From positions 35,034 to 99,033 of the forward strand of contig NZ_AQXM01000058.1 in assembly GCF_000376245.1 (NCBI RefSeq): 64,000 nucleotides of DNA. The letters are read 5' to 3'. The translations under genes and the position numbers were made by a program. Of the stretch, positions 25,238 to 34,208 are shown one piece after another. Under the pieces are notes generated by a model. That model was not told the DNA's origin, ran no database searches, and saw only the letters and a program-made list of their open reading frames with translations. How positions within the stretch are numbered: the first letter of the stretch is position 1; the number at the start of each line of letters is the position of its first letter. Source of the DNA: Acaricomes phytoseiuli DSM 14247 (GTDB lineage: Bacteria > Actinomycetota > Actinomycetes > Actinomycetales > Micrococcaceae).

Positions 25238-26615
25238 CCCGGTATCTGCTGAGCCCCCCGCACCTCGGAGGGGACTCAACCGGCAGATCACCCGGCTAGC
25301 GATTCCTGCCTTCGGCACGCTGATCGCCGAGCCGCTATTCCTGATCGCCGATACCGCGATCGTCGGCTATCTGGGAGTCTTAGAGCTGGCCGGTGTGGGG
25401 CTGGCGGCCACCCTTCTGCAGACGGCAGTCGGGCTCATGGTCTTCCTGGCGTATTCGACCACCGCGGCGGTAGCCCGATTGCTCGGTGCCGGCCGGCATG
25501 CCGCTGCTATTGCGGCAGGGCGCGACGGCATCTGGCTCGGCGCTGCTTGGGGGATCGCACTGGCGATCAGCGGCTGGTTCGCCACGGAGCCGCTGCTTCG
25601 GCTGCTGGGTGCCTCCGATGCGGTCCTGGGGCACGCTACGACGTATCTCCAGATCTCTTTGCTCGGACTGCCCGCAATGCTCTTGGTCTTCGCCGCAACC
25701 GGCTTGCTCAGGGGGCTTCAGGACACCCGGACGCCGCTTTTCATCGCGGTGATCGGGTTCACGCTCAATGCCGGCTTGAACTGGGTTCTGGTCTACCCGG
25801 CCGGTCTGGGCGTGGCCGGATCCGCCCTGGGCACGATAGCGGTGCAGTGGCTCATGGCAGCGGCCTATTTCTTCATCGTGCTTCGGGGGCTACGCGCGCA
25901 GGGCCTTGCGCTTGCTCCGTCTTGGCGCGGCCTGCGGGCCTTGTCCTCAGCCGGTGGCTGGCTGCTCCTGCGCACGGCCACTTTGCGCGCCGCGATTCTG
26001 CTCACGATCCTGGTGGCGACCGCTCAAGGGCCGATCAACCTCGCGGCTCATCACATCACCATGACACTGTTCACGCTTCTGGCCTTCGCCCTGGATGCTA
26101 TCGCCATCGCTGCGCAGGCGCTCATCGGCAAAGAGCTGGGCGCCGCCCGGGTGGAGCAGGTGGCCGAACTCACCCGCAGAATGCTCCTGTGGGGCTTCGG
26201 CTTCGGCATCGTCACCGGCGCACTGATGCTCCTGGCCTCACCGTGGCTGGGCTGGTTGTTCTCCCCGGATCCGCAGGTCCACGCCGCGCTTTCCGGAGCC
26301 CTTCTCGGCCTCGCCCTGGGCCAACCCCTAGCCGGCCTGGTTTTCGTTCTTGACGGCGTGCTGATCGGTGCCGGGGACAGTCGCTACCTGGCTCTGGCCG
26401 GTGTGCTGTGCCTGCTCGCCTATCTTCCGCTGCTGTTCTGGGTCGCCGCGACCACGGGCGCTCAGAGCGGCCTCGAACCGGCTCAAGCCCTCGGCTGGCT
26501 CTGGCTGGCCTTCGGCGTGGGGTATATGCTGGCCCGCGCGATCACTCTGGGAGTGCGCATCCGGGGGACTGCCTGGCAGCGCACCGGTGCTGGGCTACCA
26601 GGGGAAGAATTCTGA
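25227..26615 (+). CDS. MATE family efflux transporter (DinF-like)
   Basis: Multidrug and toxin extrusion carrier with about twelve membrane segments in 462 residues. Typical features are IPAFGTLIAEPLFLIADTAI at the N terminus, the internal repeat of the two six-helix bundles, and GLLRGLQDTRTPLF. It starts at GTG 25227, inside the last codons of dnaB, so translation is probably coupled. Similar dnaB-MATE neighbours occur in related genera. Substrate unknown. Confidence 0.9.
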   Translation: MATNPVSAEPPAPRRGLNRQITRLAIPAFGTLIAEPLFLIADTAIVGYLGVLELAGVGLAATLLQTAVGLMVFLAYSTTAAVARLLGAGRHAAAIAAGRDGIWLGAAWGIALAISGWFATEPLLRLLGASDAVLGHATTYLQISLLGLPAMLLVFAATGLLRGLQDTRTPLFIAVIGFTLNAGLNWVLVYPAGLGVAGSALGTIAVQWLMAAAYFFIVLRGLRAQGLALAPSWRGLRALSSAGGWLLLRTATLRAAILLTILVATAQGPINLAAHHITMTLFTLLAFALDAIAIAAQALIGKELGAARVEQVAELTRRMLLWGFGFGIVTGALMLLASPWLGWLFSPDPQVHAALSGALLGLALGQPLAGLVFVLDGVLIGAGDSRYLALAGVLCLLAYLPLLFWVAATTGAQSGLEPAQALGWLWLAFGVGYMLARAITLGVRIRGTAWQRTGAGLPGEEF

Positions 26616-26630
26616 GGAACTCTTATTAGA

Positions 26631-27215
26631 ATGTCTCGGGTGATACTTAAACCGGAGCCGGGCTTGTGGAAACCGCTCATGCTGCGCGCTCTACTGTCAT
26701 TGGCATTCGCTCTGTTGACTGTTTTCTGGCCAGATCTGCCGGAAGCCTGGCGGTCCTGGGCTACCGCAGCCTATCTGATTCTGACCGCGGTCTCCCTGGC
26801 GATGCTGCTCAGCGTGGTCGACAACAGCGTTGCCGGGGTGCGGGTCTGCCTTCGTGCGGAAGCGGCCGTCTTGGCCTTCAGCGGAGTGCTCGTGCTGTTC
26901 TTCCAGGATCTCGGAGCCTACCTGGGTATTGTCGCGGCGGCGTTGCTGATCAGCGGGATTATCGAAGTGCAGCTGGGTTTGCGTCATCGGAAGCGCATCG
27001 TCCTGGGCGGGGACTGGATCCTCACCGGAGCCGTGGCTGCGGCGGCTGGGCTTCTGCTGCCCTGGATCGGACAGGCGGCCTACCGGGCCCCGGCCGGTGT
27101 CGTTGGTGGTGCCGCAGCGATCATCGGGGTCACTTTGCTGCTGGCCGCCCTGAGCTATCGGCATGACGCTGCTGCAGCAGAACGTGAAAAGAATCCTCTA
27201 CCACGCGTAGAATAG
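26631..27215 (+). CDS. Hypothetical membrane protein (HdeD/DUF308-like)
   Basis: Product of 194 residues with about six evenly spaced hydrophobic segments separated by short charged turns, a layout like HdeD/DUF308 proteins. No catalytic motif is visible. ATG 26631 lies 16 bases after the MATE stop, suggesting co-transcription. The tail (AAAEREKNPLPRVE) is charged and probably cytoplasmic. Function unknown; family call is tentative. Confidence 0.7.
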   Translation: MSRVILKPEPGLWKPLMLRALLSLAFALLTVFWPDLPEAWRSWATAAYLILTAVSLAMLLSVVDNSVAGVRVCLRAEAAVLAFSGVLVLFFQDLGAYLGIVAAALLISGIIEVQLGLRHRKRIVLGGDWILTGAVAAAAGLLLPWIGQAAYRAPAGVVGGAAAIIGVTLLLAALSYRHDAAAAEREKNPLPRVE

Positions 27216-27311
27216 ATCGGGACGCTGCCCGGCGTCGCAGGGCAGCAAACAGCTGACCACCATGACATTTACTGATGATAGTACTGATCGCCGCGTTTCG
27301 AAGGAGTACCC

Positions 27312-27740
27312 GTGACCGATCCCGATCGCAGTTCAAAGCTGCGCCATTCGGTCAAAGCACCCCTGATTTTTTCGGCGGTGCTGGGAGTCATCGCTGCGGT
27401 GATCACGACGTTCGCCGCGACCGGAGGGCTCGGCCGCGAGGCGAGCACGGGCGCGGTGCGGCTGATCCGTTTCGATCTCGGCCTCATCGCTTTCGGCATC
27501 ACTTTCATCGCCTCCCTTGTGGTCTGCGCGATGCTTTTCATGAGCTACAAAGAAAACGCCGATTACCTGGGCCAGGGCTCCGGTGTGAACCTGCGCTCTG
27601 AAGACCGCCTGCGAGAGCGCATCGCCAAGGCTCAGCAGCCGGAAGAAGGAGCCGAAGCCGAACAGCAAGATGCTGAGGATGCTGAGCGGGCCACGGCAGA
27701 AGACGATGAATCCGGACCCGGCGCATCGCCTGAGCGCTGA
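27312..27740 (+). CDS. Hypothetical protein with two membrane segments and acidic tail
   Basis: I do not recognise a function. The 142-residue product has spans at about residues 17-37 (PLIFSAVLGVIAAVITTFAA) and 54-75, then a tail rich in glutamate, glutamine and alanine (about 95-142) likely to be disordered and cytoplasmic. GTG 27312 follows a good GAAGGAG. Similar small proteins are common in Micrococcaceae. It faces the convergent kinase gene across 31 bases. Confidence 0.7.
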   Translation: MTDPDRSSKLRHSVKAPLIFSAVLGVIAAVITTFAATGGLGREASTGAVRLIRFDLGLIAFGITFIASLVVCAMLFMSYKENADYLGQGSGVNLRSEDRLRERIAKAQQPEEGAEAEQQDAEDAERATAEDDESGPGASPER

Positions 27741-27771
27741 TCTCGGTTCTGAAGTCCGGGAAGTCTGGGAA

Positions 27772-28773
27772 TCAGAGCTTCTTCAGGGAATCGGTGATCC
27801 GGTTCAGGATCTGCTCGTCCACTGAGATCCCGGCCTGTCGCAGAACCATCGAGGCCGCCCCCGCTAAACCATTGTGGACGCGGATCACGGGCGTAGTAGC
27901 CGGCATCGCTTCGAGCAGGGAACTGAGCAGCGATGACTCTGCGTTTAGGATGCTGCCGCCGAGCACCACCGGGGATTTCTCATCATCGCCAGGCCGAACT
28001 GCGCTGAGTGTTTGGAGCAGTAGTTGCCCGGCCTCTGCCAGTAAGGTCGTGGCGACTCGATCCCCGGCCCTGGCAGTGGTGAAAACAGCGGGTGCCAGCT
28101 GTGCCAGCTCCACGGGTTGGATCGCGTAGGCGGCGGCTAGGAGTTCCTGCAATGCCGCCGGTCGCGAATCGCTCGAGGCCCGCGTCAGGGGCACTGATAT
28201 CAGACCGAAATGCTCGAGCACCGCGGTGGTCAGCGCGGTAACGCGATGGCCTCCGTCGAGATCCGCCGCGGCGGCTCGTACTGCCTCCCGGCCGAGCCAG
28301 AATCCGGAACCGTGATCCCCCAGGAGCCAGCCGAGCCCATCGCTGGCCCGGTGCAGCGCGCCTCCATCGATGGAAGCGGCGACAGCGCCGGTGCCAACAG
28401 CAAGCGCATAACCGTGAAGTTGACAAGTTCCAGAGAAATAAGTTGCTAAAAGATCAGATTCGATCATCGGTTTGAGCTGAAGTCCGAGCCCGAGCAACCT
28501 TGCGGAGAGCTGTTCCGGGAAATCCCCGGTACTGTGCCGGGTGGAGCCACCAGCCATGGCGATCAGCAGCCCGGCGATTTCCGGACTGTCCGGTTCTGCT
28601 GCATGCAGTGCGTAGCGGATAGCTTCGTAATGACCGTGACTTGCCTTTTCTGCCCCTGAAGAAACTGGGTTTCCGGGCCCGGCGCGGCCTGTCCCCCAGC
28701 AGGTCCCACGATGATCGACGAGTGTGGCCCGCGTTGAACTGCCGCCGGCGTCGATGGCAAGAAAGAAAGGCAT
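27772..28773 (-). CDS. N-acetylglucosamine kinase-like protein (BadF/BadG/BcrA/BcrD ATPase family)
   Basis: ASKHA-fold sugar kinase, most likely phosphorylating N-acetylglucosamine. The phosphate-1 motif is FLAIDAGGSSTRATLVD, and ALAVGTGAVAA and GLGWLLGDHGSGFWLGR match the GlcNAc-kinase branch of the family. It has 333 residues from ATG 28773. It is divergent from the RpiR regulator and belongs to the chitobiose/GlcNAc cluster that follows, which supports the substrate assignment by context only. Confidence 0.85.
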   Translation of the reverse strand: MPFFLAIDAGGSSTRATLVDHRGTCWGTGRAGPGNPVSSGAEKASHGHYEAIRYALHAAEPDSPEIAGLLIAMAGGSTRHSTGDFPEQLSARLLGLGLQLKPMIESDLLATYFSGTCQLHGYALAVGTGAVAASIDGGALHRASDGLGWLLGDHGSGFWLGREAVRAAAADLDGGHRVTALTTAVLEHFGLISVPLTRASSDSRPAALQELLAAAYAIQPVELAQLAPAVFTTARAGDRVATTLLAEAGQLLLQTLSAVRPGDDEKSPVVLGGSILNAESSLLSSLLEAMPATTPVIRVHNGLAGAASMVLRQAGISVDEQILNRITDSLKKL

Positions 28774-28801
28774 CGCTGCTCGCCCTTTCTCCGAATGTTA
28801 C

Positions 28802-28830
28802 TTGACACACACTAGCCTATGAGAATATTT
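28802..28830 (+). promoter_or_regulatory. Possible promoter between the kinase and the RpiR regulator
   Basis: TTGACA at 28802-28807 with AATATT or ATATTT 16-17 bases downstream, pointing toward the regulator and the importer genes. The intergenic region is short (95 bases), so the divergent kinase promoter must overlap it. Confidence 0.45.
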
Positions 28831-28868
28831 TTCCAGTGTTAGCCATATGTAAGAAATGGATTTTCACT

Positions 28869-29918
28869 GTGGAAAAAGCTGTCAGTGCCCTCAATAGTGC
28901 ACCCAGGAGTTCGGCTAGTGCTTCAGCTAGCAGTGCTTACTATGCACCGGAGTCGGTTGCGGGTGTGCTGAACCGGGTGAGATCGAAGCTGCCGCAGATG
29001 AGCGGGGCGATGGCTAAAATCGGCGGCTTCCTGATCGACAAACCCCAAGCCCCCCTGGAGTTGTCGATCAAGGAGCTCGCGCAGGAAACCGGGACTTCAG
29101 CGGCTACGGTGACGAGGTTCTGCCGGCTGCTCGGATACACCGGCTATGTTCCCTTCCGGGTCAGCCTGGCTGCGGATCTGGGCCGTTCCACGGCCCGGGA
29201 TTCCTGGAAGGCCGATATCGGCCGCGCTTTCGGCCCGGATGATTCCCCGGCGGACGTGCTCAGCACCCTGGTGAATGCGCATCTGCGCTCGATCGAGGAC
29301 ACCGCGGAGGCGATCGATCTCAGGCAGCTCAAGAATGTGGCCCGCAGGGTTTCATTAGCCCGGCACGTCGATATCTACGGAATCGGCGGCAGTGCCGTGA
29401 TGGCCCTGGAACTGCAGAGCCGCTTCTACCGGATCGGCATCCCCGCGCATCACTGGACCGAGGTGCACGCGGGATTGACCAGTGCTTCGTTGCAGGACAC
29501 CGAATGCGTCGCCATCGCCATCTCGAACACCGGCCGAACCCAGGAGACTATAGAGATGCTCCGGCAGGCTTCGACGGTCGGAGCCACCACGGTAGCGCTC
29601 AGCAGTGACGCGTCCTCCCCTTTGGCCGAGGAGGCCGACTTCACCATCACCACTACGGTGCATGAGCAGTTTCTGCAGCCCGATGATCTCTCCGCCAAAC
29701 ACGTCCAGCTGCTGGCCATCGATCTGCTGTATCTACTGGTCGCGCAGGAGAACTTCCCCACGGTGACCGCGAGTCTTGCCGCCTCCGCCGTCGCGGTGGC
29801 ACCGCATCGCCGCGCAGCCAAGGGCTCTGCCGGGCAACCGTATACCCTGACACCTGCCGAACAGATGGCCAGGCTGACCCCGCGTTCCGTCGAGCGAAAG
29901 AGGCAGAGGCTTGTCTGA
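28869..29918 (+). CDS. MurR/RpiR family transcriptional regulator with SIS domain
   Basis: Amino-sugar responsive regulator. The N-terminal HTH_6 domain includes SIKELAQETGTSAATVTRFC and the C-terminal SIS domain starts around VDIYGIGGSAVMALELQSRF with SNTGRTQETIEML as the phosphosugar-binding serine loop. I start at GTG 28869 (349 residues); an upstream ATG at 28836 is possible. The stop overlaps the TTG start of the next gene. It probably senses a phosphorylated amino sugar made by the neighbouring kinase and controls the NgcEFG-like importer. Confidence 0.9.
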   Translation: MEKAVSALNSAPRSSASASASSAYYAPESVAGVLNRVRSKLPQMSGAMAKIGGFLIDKPQAPLELSIKELAQETGTSAATVTRFCRLLGYTGYVPFRVSLAADLGRSTARDSWKADIGRAFGPDDSPADVLSTLVNAHLRSIEDTAEAIDLRQLKNVARRVSLARHVDIYGIGGSAVMALELQSRFYRIGIPAHHWTEVHAGLTSASLQDTECVAIAISNTGRTQETIEMLRQASTVGATTVALSSDASSPLAEEADFTITTTVHEQFLQPDDLSAKHVQLLAIDLLYLLVAQENFPTVTASLAASAVAVAPHRRAAKGSAGQPYTLTPAEQMARLTPRSVERKRQRLV

Positions 29919-30744
29919 AAACTTCTCCGAAAACCAGTCCCGAGCCGAGGCTGAAGCACGCTCATCGGAAACCGCTGATGCCATCGAGGAGCGCACGCTA
30001 GCGGCGGCTTTCGCCGATGAAGTATCGTACCGGCTCGATCGCCTGGCGCGCCTGGCCGCTGGCGGCGGCCTGGATGACGCTCTGGAGATCGTGACCTCTG
30101 CGGTGCAGGGTGGTGGGGTGCTCCAGGCCTTCGGTACCGGCCATTCAGAGGCTTTCGCGATGGAGATCGCGGGCCGAGCCGGTGGTTTGATCCCGACCAA
30201 CCGGATCACCCTGCGATCCCTCGTCGTCCGGGGCGGCTACCAGCCGGAGGTGCTTTCCGGATCCGCATTGGAGCGCAACCCGGAAGTGGTGACCGATCTC
30301 CTCGCGCTGTACCGGATCGAACCGCACGATATCTTCCTGATCGCCTCGAATTCCGGGGTCAACGGTTCCATCGTGGAATTGGCTCAGCAAGTCAAAGCTC
30401 GTGGGCACCGGCTGATTGCGGTCACCAGCCTGGAGCACAGCAAAGCAGTGCCGCCCAAGCATGCCAGCGGCCGGAAGTTGTACGAGTTAGCCGATGCCGT
30501 GATCGACAACCTCGCGCCCTTCGGCGACACCACGCTGAGGAGTTCGGCTGGGGCCGGAGTCGGCGCAGTGTCTTCGATCACGGCGGCTTATATCGCTCAG
30601 CTGCTCACCATCGGCGCGGCGGCCCGACTTGGCGGATCCGGCGAGCTGCCGCCTGTCTACATCTCCGCGAATATTCCCGGCGGGGACGAGCACAACGATG
30701 CTCTGGAACAGCAGTATGTCGGCCGGATCAGGCAGGGCTCATGA
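29911..30744 (+). CDS. SIS domain sugar-phosphate-binding protein (COG4821-type)
   Basis: Predicted sugar phosphate isomerase or binding protein. The SIS fold is seen in VLQAFGTGHSEAFAMEIAGR and FLIASNSGVNGSIVELAQQV, close to the UPF0309/COG4821 group rather than to MurQ etherase (the MurQ catalytic signature is absent). Translation starts at TTG 29911 within the last codons of the regulator, so the two are coupled. 277 residues. It likely acts on amino-sugar phosphates derived from imported chitobiose or GlcNAc, but the reaction is unknown. Confidence 0.82.
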   Translation: MSENFSENQSRAEAEARSSETADAIEERTLAAAFADEVSYRLDRLARLAAGGGLDDALEIVTSAVQGGGVLQAFGTGHSEAFAMEIAGRAGGLIPTNRITLRSLVVRGGYQPEVLSGSALERNPEVVTDLLALYRIEPHDIFLIASNSGVNGSIVELAQQVKARGHRLIAVTSLEHSKAVPPKHASGRKLYELADAVIDNLAPFGDTTLRSSAGAGVGAVSSITAAYIAQLLTIGAAARLGGSGELPPVYISANIPGGDEHNDALEQQYVGRIRQGS

Positions 30745-30856
30745 CCACTACTGTCACTATCCTCACTACCCGCACTCCGATATGTGCGCAGAATGCAATG
30801 ACGCAAGCTTTGCCGCAATCACATCGCCCTATATGGCCTCTACGGAAGGTATCCAG

Positions 30857-32269
30857 ATGAGCATCGAATCGAAATCCCTCAACCGGCGCGGGCTTCTGCG
30901 CGGGGCCCTGGCCGCAGCCGTGCTGGTGCCGCTCGGCGGCACCGTCTCCTCCTGCGCAGCCGGTGGTTCAGGGCAGAGCGGAAGCGCGCCCACCGCCGAG
31001 ATCAGCGCGGGTAACCCTTTCGGCCTCAGCCCCAACACCAGTATTGACGCGGTGGTCTTCAACGGCGGTTACGGCATCGATTACGTGCAGTTCGCCGCGG
31101 ATATCGTCAAGCAGAATGTCGAGGGCCTGGATATCAAGGTGAGCCCATCGAATGACATCTCCGGTGAGCTGCAGCCTCGTTTCGTCGGCGGAACGCCGCC
31201 GGATCTCTTTGACAACTCCGGTGCCAAATCCATCGGCGTCAGCGTGATCCTGGATCAGCTCGAAGACCTCTCGCCCGTGCTCGATGCGAACAACCTCGAA
31301 GGCGCCGTCATCAGGGATACGCTCTATCCCGGAGTCGAAGCGCCGGGCACCTTCGACGGCAAGCTGGCCCAGCTCAACTACGTGCTGACGGTTTACGCGG
31401 TGTGGTATTCGCAATCGCTTTTCGACCAGAACGGCTGGACTCCGCCGAGGACTTGGGACGAGGCGCTCGAGCTCGGCGCTCAGGCCGATGTTGCCGGCAA
31501 GAAGCTTTTCTCCTGGGGCCAGGAAGCAGCAACCTACTATATGCTGCTCGCGGTGACTTCTGCGATCAAAGAAGGCGGGGATGACGTCCGGCTGGCGCTG
31601 GAGAACCTCCAGCCCGATGCTTGGTCTCAGCCCGCCCTGCAGTCTGTTCTGGGGAAAATCGCCGAGGCGGTGCAGCGCGGATACTTCATTCCTGGTGGGG
31701 CCGGCACTCCTTTCAAAGTGGCTCAGGCCGCCTGGTCCAATAATCAGCAGGCACTGCTCTACCCTTCCGGTTCTTGGATCGAGAACGAGATGAAGGACCA
31801 GGCCAGGGCTGATTTCCAGATGGCCGGATTCCCGGCGATGACGGTCTCGGCGAACCCGGCCATGCCTTACGCGGCCCTGTACAGCGCAGCGGGCGAGCCC
31901 TTCGCCATCCCGTCCAAGGCCAAGAACCAGCCGGGGGCTAAAGAGCTGCTGCGGACTATGCTCTCGAAGGAGGCGGCGAGCAACTTCGCACGGACTAAGC
32001 TGGCCCCGACCATCGTGAAGGATACGATCCCGGAGGACGGTTTCGGTTCCACGGCGCTGGTCTCCCAAATGAGGATGCTCAATGCCGCCGGAACGGATGT
32101 CTTCACCGTCAACTTCAATGATTTCTACGGCACGAATAAAGATTTCCTGACGCTGTGGAACGCCTTCCTGAGCGGGAATTCGGATGTTGCCACGCTGACT
32201 AACGAGTCGCAGAAGATCTTCGATCGGGTCCGCAACGACAGCTCGATCAAGAAGGTCGAAGTGAAGTGA
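30857..32269 (+). CDS. ngcE: N-acetylglucosamine/chitobiose ABC transporter, substrate-binding lipoprotein
   Basis: Extracellular solute-binding protein of the NgcE type. The N terminus carries a twin-arginine signal (NRRGLLRGALAAAVL) and a lipobox-like TVSSC with the lipidated cysteine at residue 33. The mature part has KLAQLNYVLTVYAVWYSQSL and IPGGAGTPFKVAQAAWSNNQ, typical of NgcE. ATG 30857 follows GGAAGG; upstream in-frame codons overlap the SIS gene. 470 residues. Together with the two permeases it forms a chitin-degradation-product importer lacking its own ATPase. Confidence 0.9.
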   Translation: MSIESKSLNRRGLLRGALAAAVLVPLGGTVSSCAAGGSGQSGSAPTAEISAGNPFGLSPNTSIDAVVFNGGYGIDYVQFAADIVKQNVEGLDIKVSPSNDISGELQPRFVGGTPPDLFDNSGAKSIGVSVILDQLEDLSPVLDANNLEGAVIRDTLYPGVEAPGTFDGKLAQLNYVLTVYAVWYSQSLFDQNGWTPPRTWDEALELGAQADVAGKKLFSWGQEAATYYMLLAVTSAIKEGGDDVRLALENLQPDAWSQPALQSVLGKIAEAVQRGYFIPGGAGTPFKVAQAAWSNNQQALLYPSGSWIENEMKDQARADFQMAGFPAMTVSANPAMPYAALYSAAGEPFAIPSKAKNQPGAKELLRTMLSKEAASNFARTKLAPTIVKDTIPEDGFGSTALVSQMRMLNAAGTDVFTVNFNDFYGTNKDFLTLWNAFLSGNSDVATLTNESQKIFDRVRNDSSIKKVEVK

Positions 32270-33273
32270 CCAGTGAAGTGACTGCGGCCCCGCTGAAGCC
32301 GCCGCCGAGCAATGAGGTCATCGCCGGCAGGAGCAGGCGCAAGAGATGGACCTTCGATCGGATCAGCTTCTTCGCGGTCTTCCTCGGGTTGCCCCTGGCG
32401 ATCTATCTGATCTTTGTCGTCTCTCCCTTCGTGCAGGCCTTCTATTATTCGCTGACCAACTGGTCCGGGTTCTCCGCCGTGGTGCAGTTCGTGGGGTTCG
32501 AGAACTACTCCCGGATCTTCCAGGATCAGCTGTTCCTCAAGGCGCTCGGGAACAACATCATCTTGCTCCTGGTGGTGCCTCTGGTGACGATCACCATCGC
32601 CTTGATCTTCGCGATCATGGTCACCATCGGCGGCCCGAGCCGGGGTCAGATCCGCGGGTTGAAGGGCTCCAGTTTCTATCGCGTGGTCTCGTTCTTCCCC
32701 TACGTCATTCCGGCGATAGCGATCGGCCTGATCTGGAGTTTCGTCTACATGCCCGGAAGCGGGCTGCTCAACGGCATACTGACCGGGCTCGGTGCGGGTT
32801 GGGCGGAGAATTTCGCCTGGCTGGGTAACGAGTCCACGGCTATGGCCGTGACTATCTTCGTGATCATCTGGGGCCTGGTGGGCTTCTACATGGTGCTTTT
32901 CATCGCGGCGATCAAGAGCATACCCGCGGAGTTCTACGAGGCGGCCAGGGTTGATGGCGCGGGGCGGTTCCGCACCGCGGTGATGATCACGGTGCCATTG
33001 CTCCGGAACAATATCCAGACGGCAGCGATCTACCTGGGCATTCTGGCGCTGGATGCTTTCGTCTATATGGCTGCGCTAAATCCGATCGGCGGCCCGAACA
33101 ACTCGACCTGGGTGATGTCCCAGCAGATCTTCCAGGTCGGTTTCATCAACGGCCAAGCCGGCTTGGCCTGCGCCATGGGCGTGGTCCTCGCCGTGCTCAC
33201 TCTAATTTTCGCCGGCATCGTCTTCTTCATCAACTGGTTGACCGGCGGGCGTAAGGAACGTGTTAGACGATGA
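32266..33273 (+). CDS. ngcF: Carbohydrate ABC transporter permease (NgcF-like)
   Basis: MalF-type inner membrane subunit with six predicted spans. The cytoplasmic coupling motif EAARVDGAGRFRTAVMITVP is the EAA loop that docks the ATPase. GTG 32266 overlaps the ngcE stop by four bases. 335 residues, normal for the family. Substrate inferred from ngcE. Confidence 0.9.
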   Translation: MTSEVTAAPLKPPPSNEVIAGRSRRKRWTFDRISFFAVFLGLPLAIYLIFVVSPFVQAFYYSLTNWSGFSAVVQFVGFENYSRIFQDQLFLKALGNNIILLLVVPLVTITIALIFAIMVTIGGPSRGQIRGLKGSSFYRVVSFFPYVIPAIAIGLIWSFVYMPGSGLLNGILTGLGAGWAENFAWLGNESTAMAVTIFVIIWGLVGFYMVLFIAAIKSIPAEFYEAARVDGAGRFRTAVMITVPLLRNNIQTAAIYLGILALDAFVYMAALNPIGGPNNSTWVMSQQIFQVGFINGQAGLACAMGVVLAVLTLIFAGIVFFINWLTGGRKERVRR

Positions 33274-34184
33274 TGACAGAACTCGCCACCCGGCCAATCG
33301 CTGCTGCCGAGCGCCCCGAGCCGCAGCGCAAAAACCGGCGTCCCAGCGTGAGCGCCGGCGATAAGCTCGTGGGCGGGGTGTCGCATGGCATCCTGATGAT
33401 CTGGTCGGCGCTCGTGATCCTGCCTCTGATCTGGACCGCGATCAGCTCGTTCAAAACGAGCGAGGAAGTGCTCTCTTCGTCCTTCAGCCTGCCGAGTATC
33501 TGGCGTTTCGACAACTATGTCCGGGCGTGGACCAACTCCGGGGTCGGGGTGGCCTTCTTCAATTCCGTGATCGTGGTGCTCTCCGCTCTGGTCCTGGTGA
33601 TGCTGCTCGGGGCCATGTGCGCCTATGTCTTGGCGCGCTTCAAGTTCTTCGGCAGCCAGGCGGTGTACGTGCTGATGCTAGCGGGCCTCACCTTTCCCAT
33701 CTTCTTGGCTATCGTGCCGCTGTTCTTCATTCTGCAGAACATGGGCCTGCTCGGTACCTACCCGGGGCTCATTCTGACTTTCGTCGCCTTCGCCCTGCCC
33801 TTTACGGTGTTCTTCCTCTTCGCCTTCTTCAAATCCCTGCCCTTCGAGATCGCGGAAGCCGCCGCTATCGATGGCGCCGGGGAATGGCGGACGTTCTTCC
33901 AGATCATGTTGCCGATGGCCAAGCCGGGAATGGCCTCGGTCGCGATTCTCAATGCGGTGGGGTTGTGGAATCAGTATCTGCTCGCGGTGGCGCTCAACGC
34001 CGGCGATCCGGAGCGGCGCGTGCTTTCCCAGGCGCTGGGAGCTTTTGCGGGGCAGACGAATTACGCCACCGATTATGGGGCGCTCTTCGCCGCGGTGATG
34101 ACGGCTATCGTGCCGGTTCTGGTCCTGTACGTGATCTTCCAGCGGCAGCTCCAAGGCTCGGTATCCCAGGGAACATCCAAATAG
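33270..34184 (+). CDS. ngcG: Carbohydrate ABC transporter permease (NgcG-like)
   Basis: MalG-type permease with six spans and the EAA loop EAAAIDGAGEWRTFFQIMLP. ATG 33270 overlaps the ngcF stop by four bases, completing a tightly coupled ngcEFG set. 304 residues. No ATPase gene follows; in Streptomyces the equivalent system uses the shared ATPase MsiK, and the same is likely here. Its 3' end faces copA across 24 bases with no obvious terminator. Confidence 0.9.
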   Translation: MMTELATRPIAAAERPEPQRKNRRPSVSAGDKLVGGVSHGILMIWSALVILPLIWTAISSFKTSEEVLSSSFSLPSIWRFDNYVRAWTNSGVGVAFFNSVIVVLSALVLVMLLGAMCAYVLARFKFFGSQAVYVLMLAGLTFPIFLAIVPLFFILQNMGLLGTYPGLILTFVAFALPFTVFFLFAFFKSLPFEIAEAAAIDGAGEWRTFFQIMLPMAKPGMASVAILNAVGLWNQYLLAVALNAGDPERRVLSQALGAFAGQTNYATDYGALFAAVMTAIVPVLVLYVIFQRQLQGSVSQGTSK

Positions 34185-34208
34185 CCGCCCACACCGCCGG
34201 GTGAAGAT

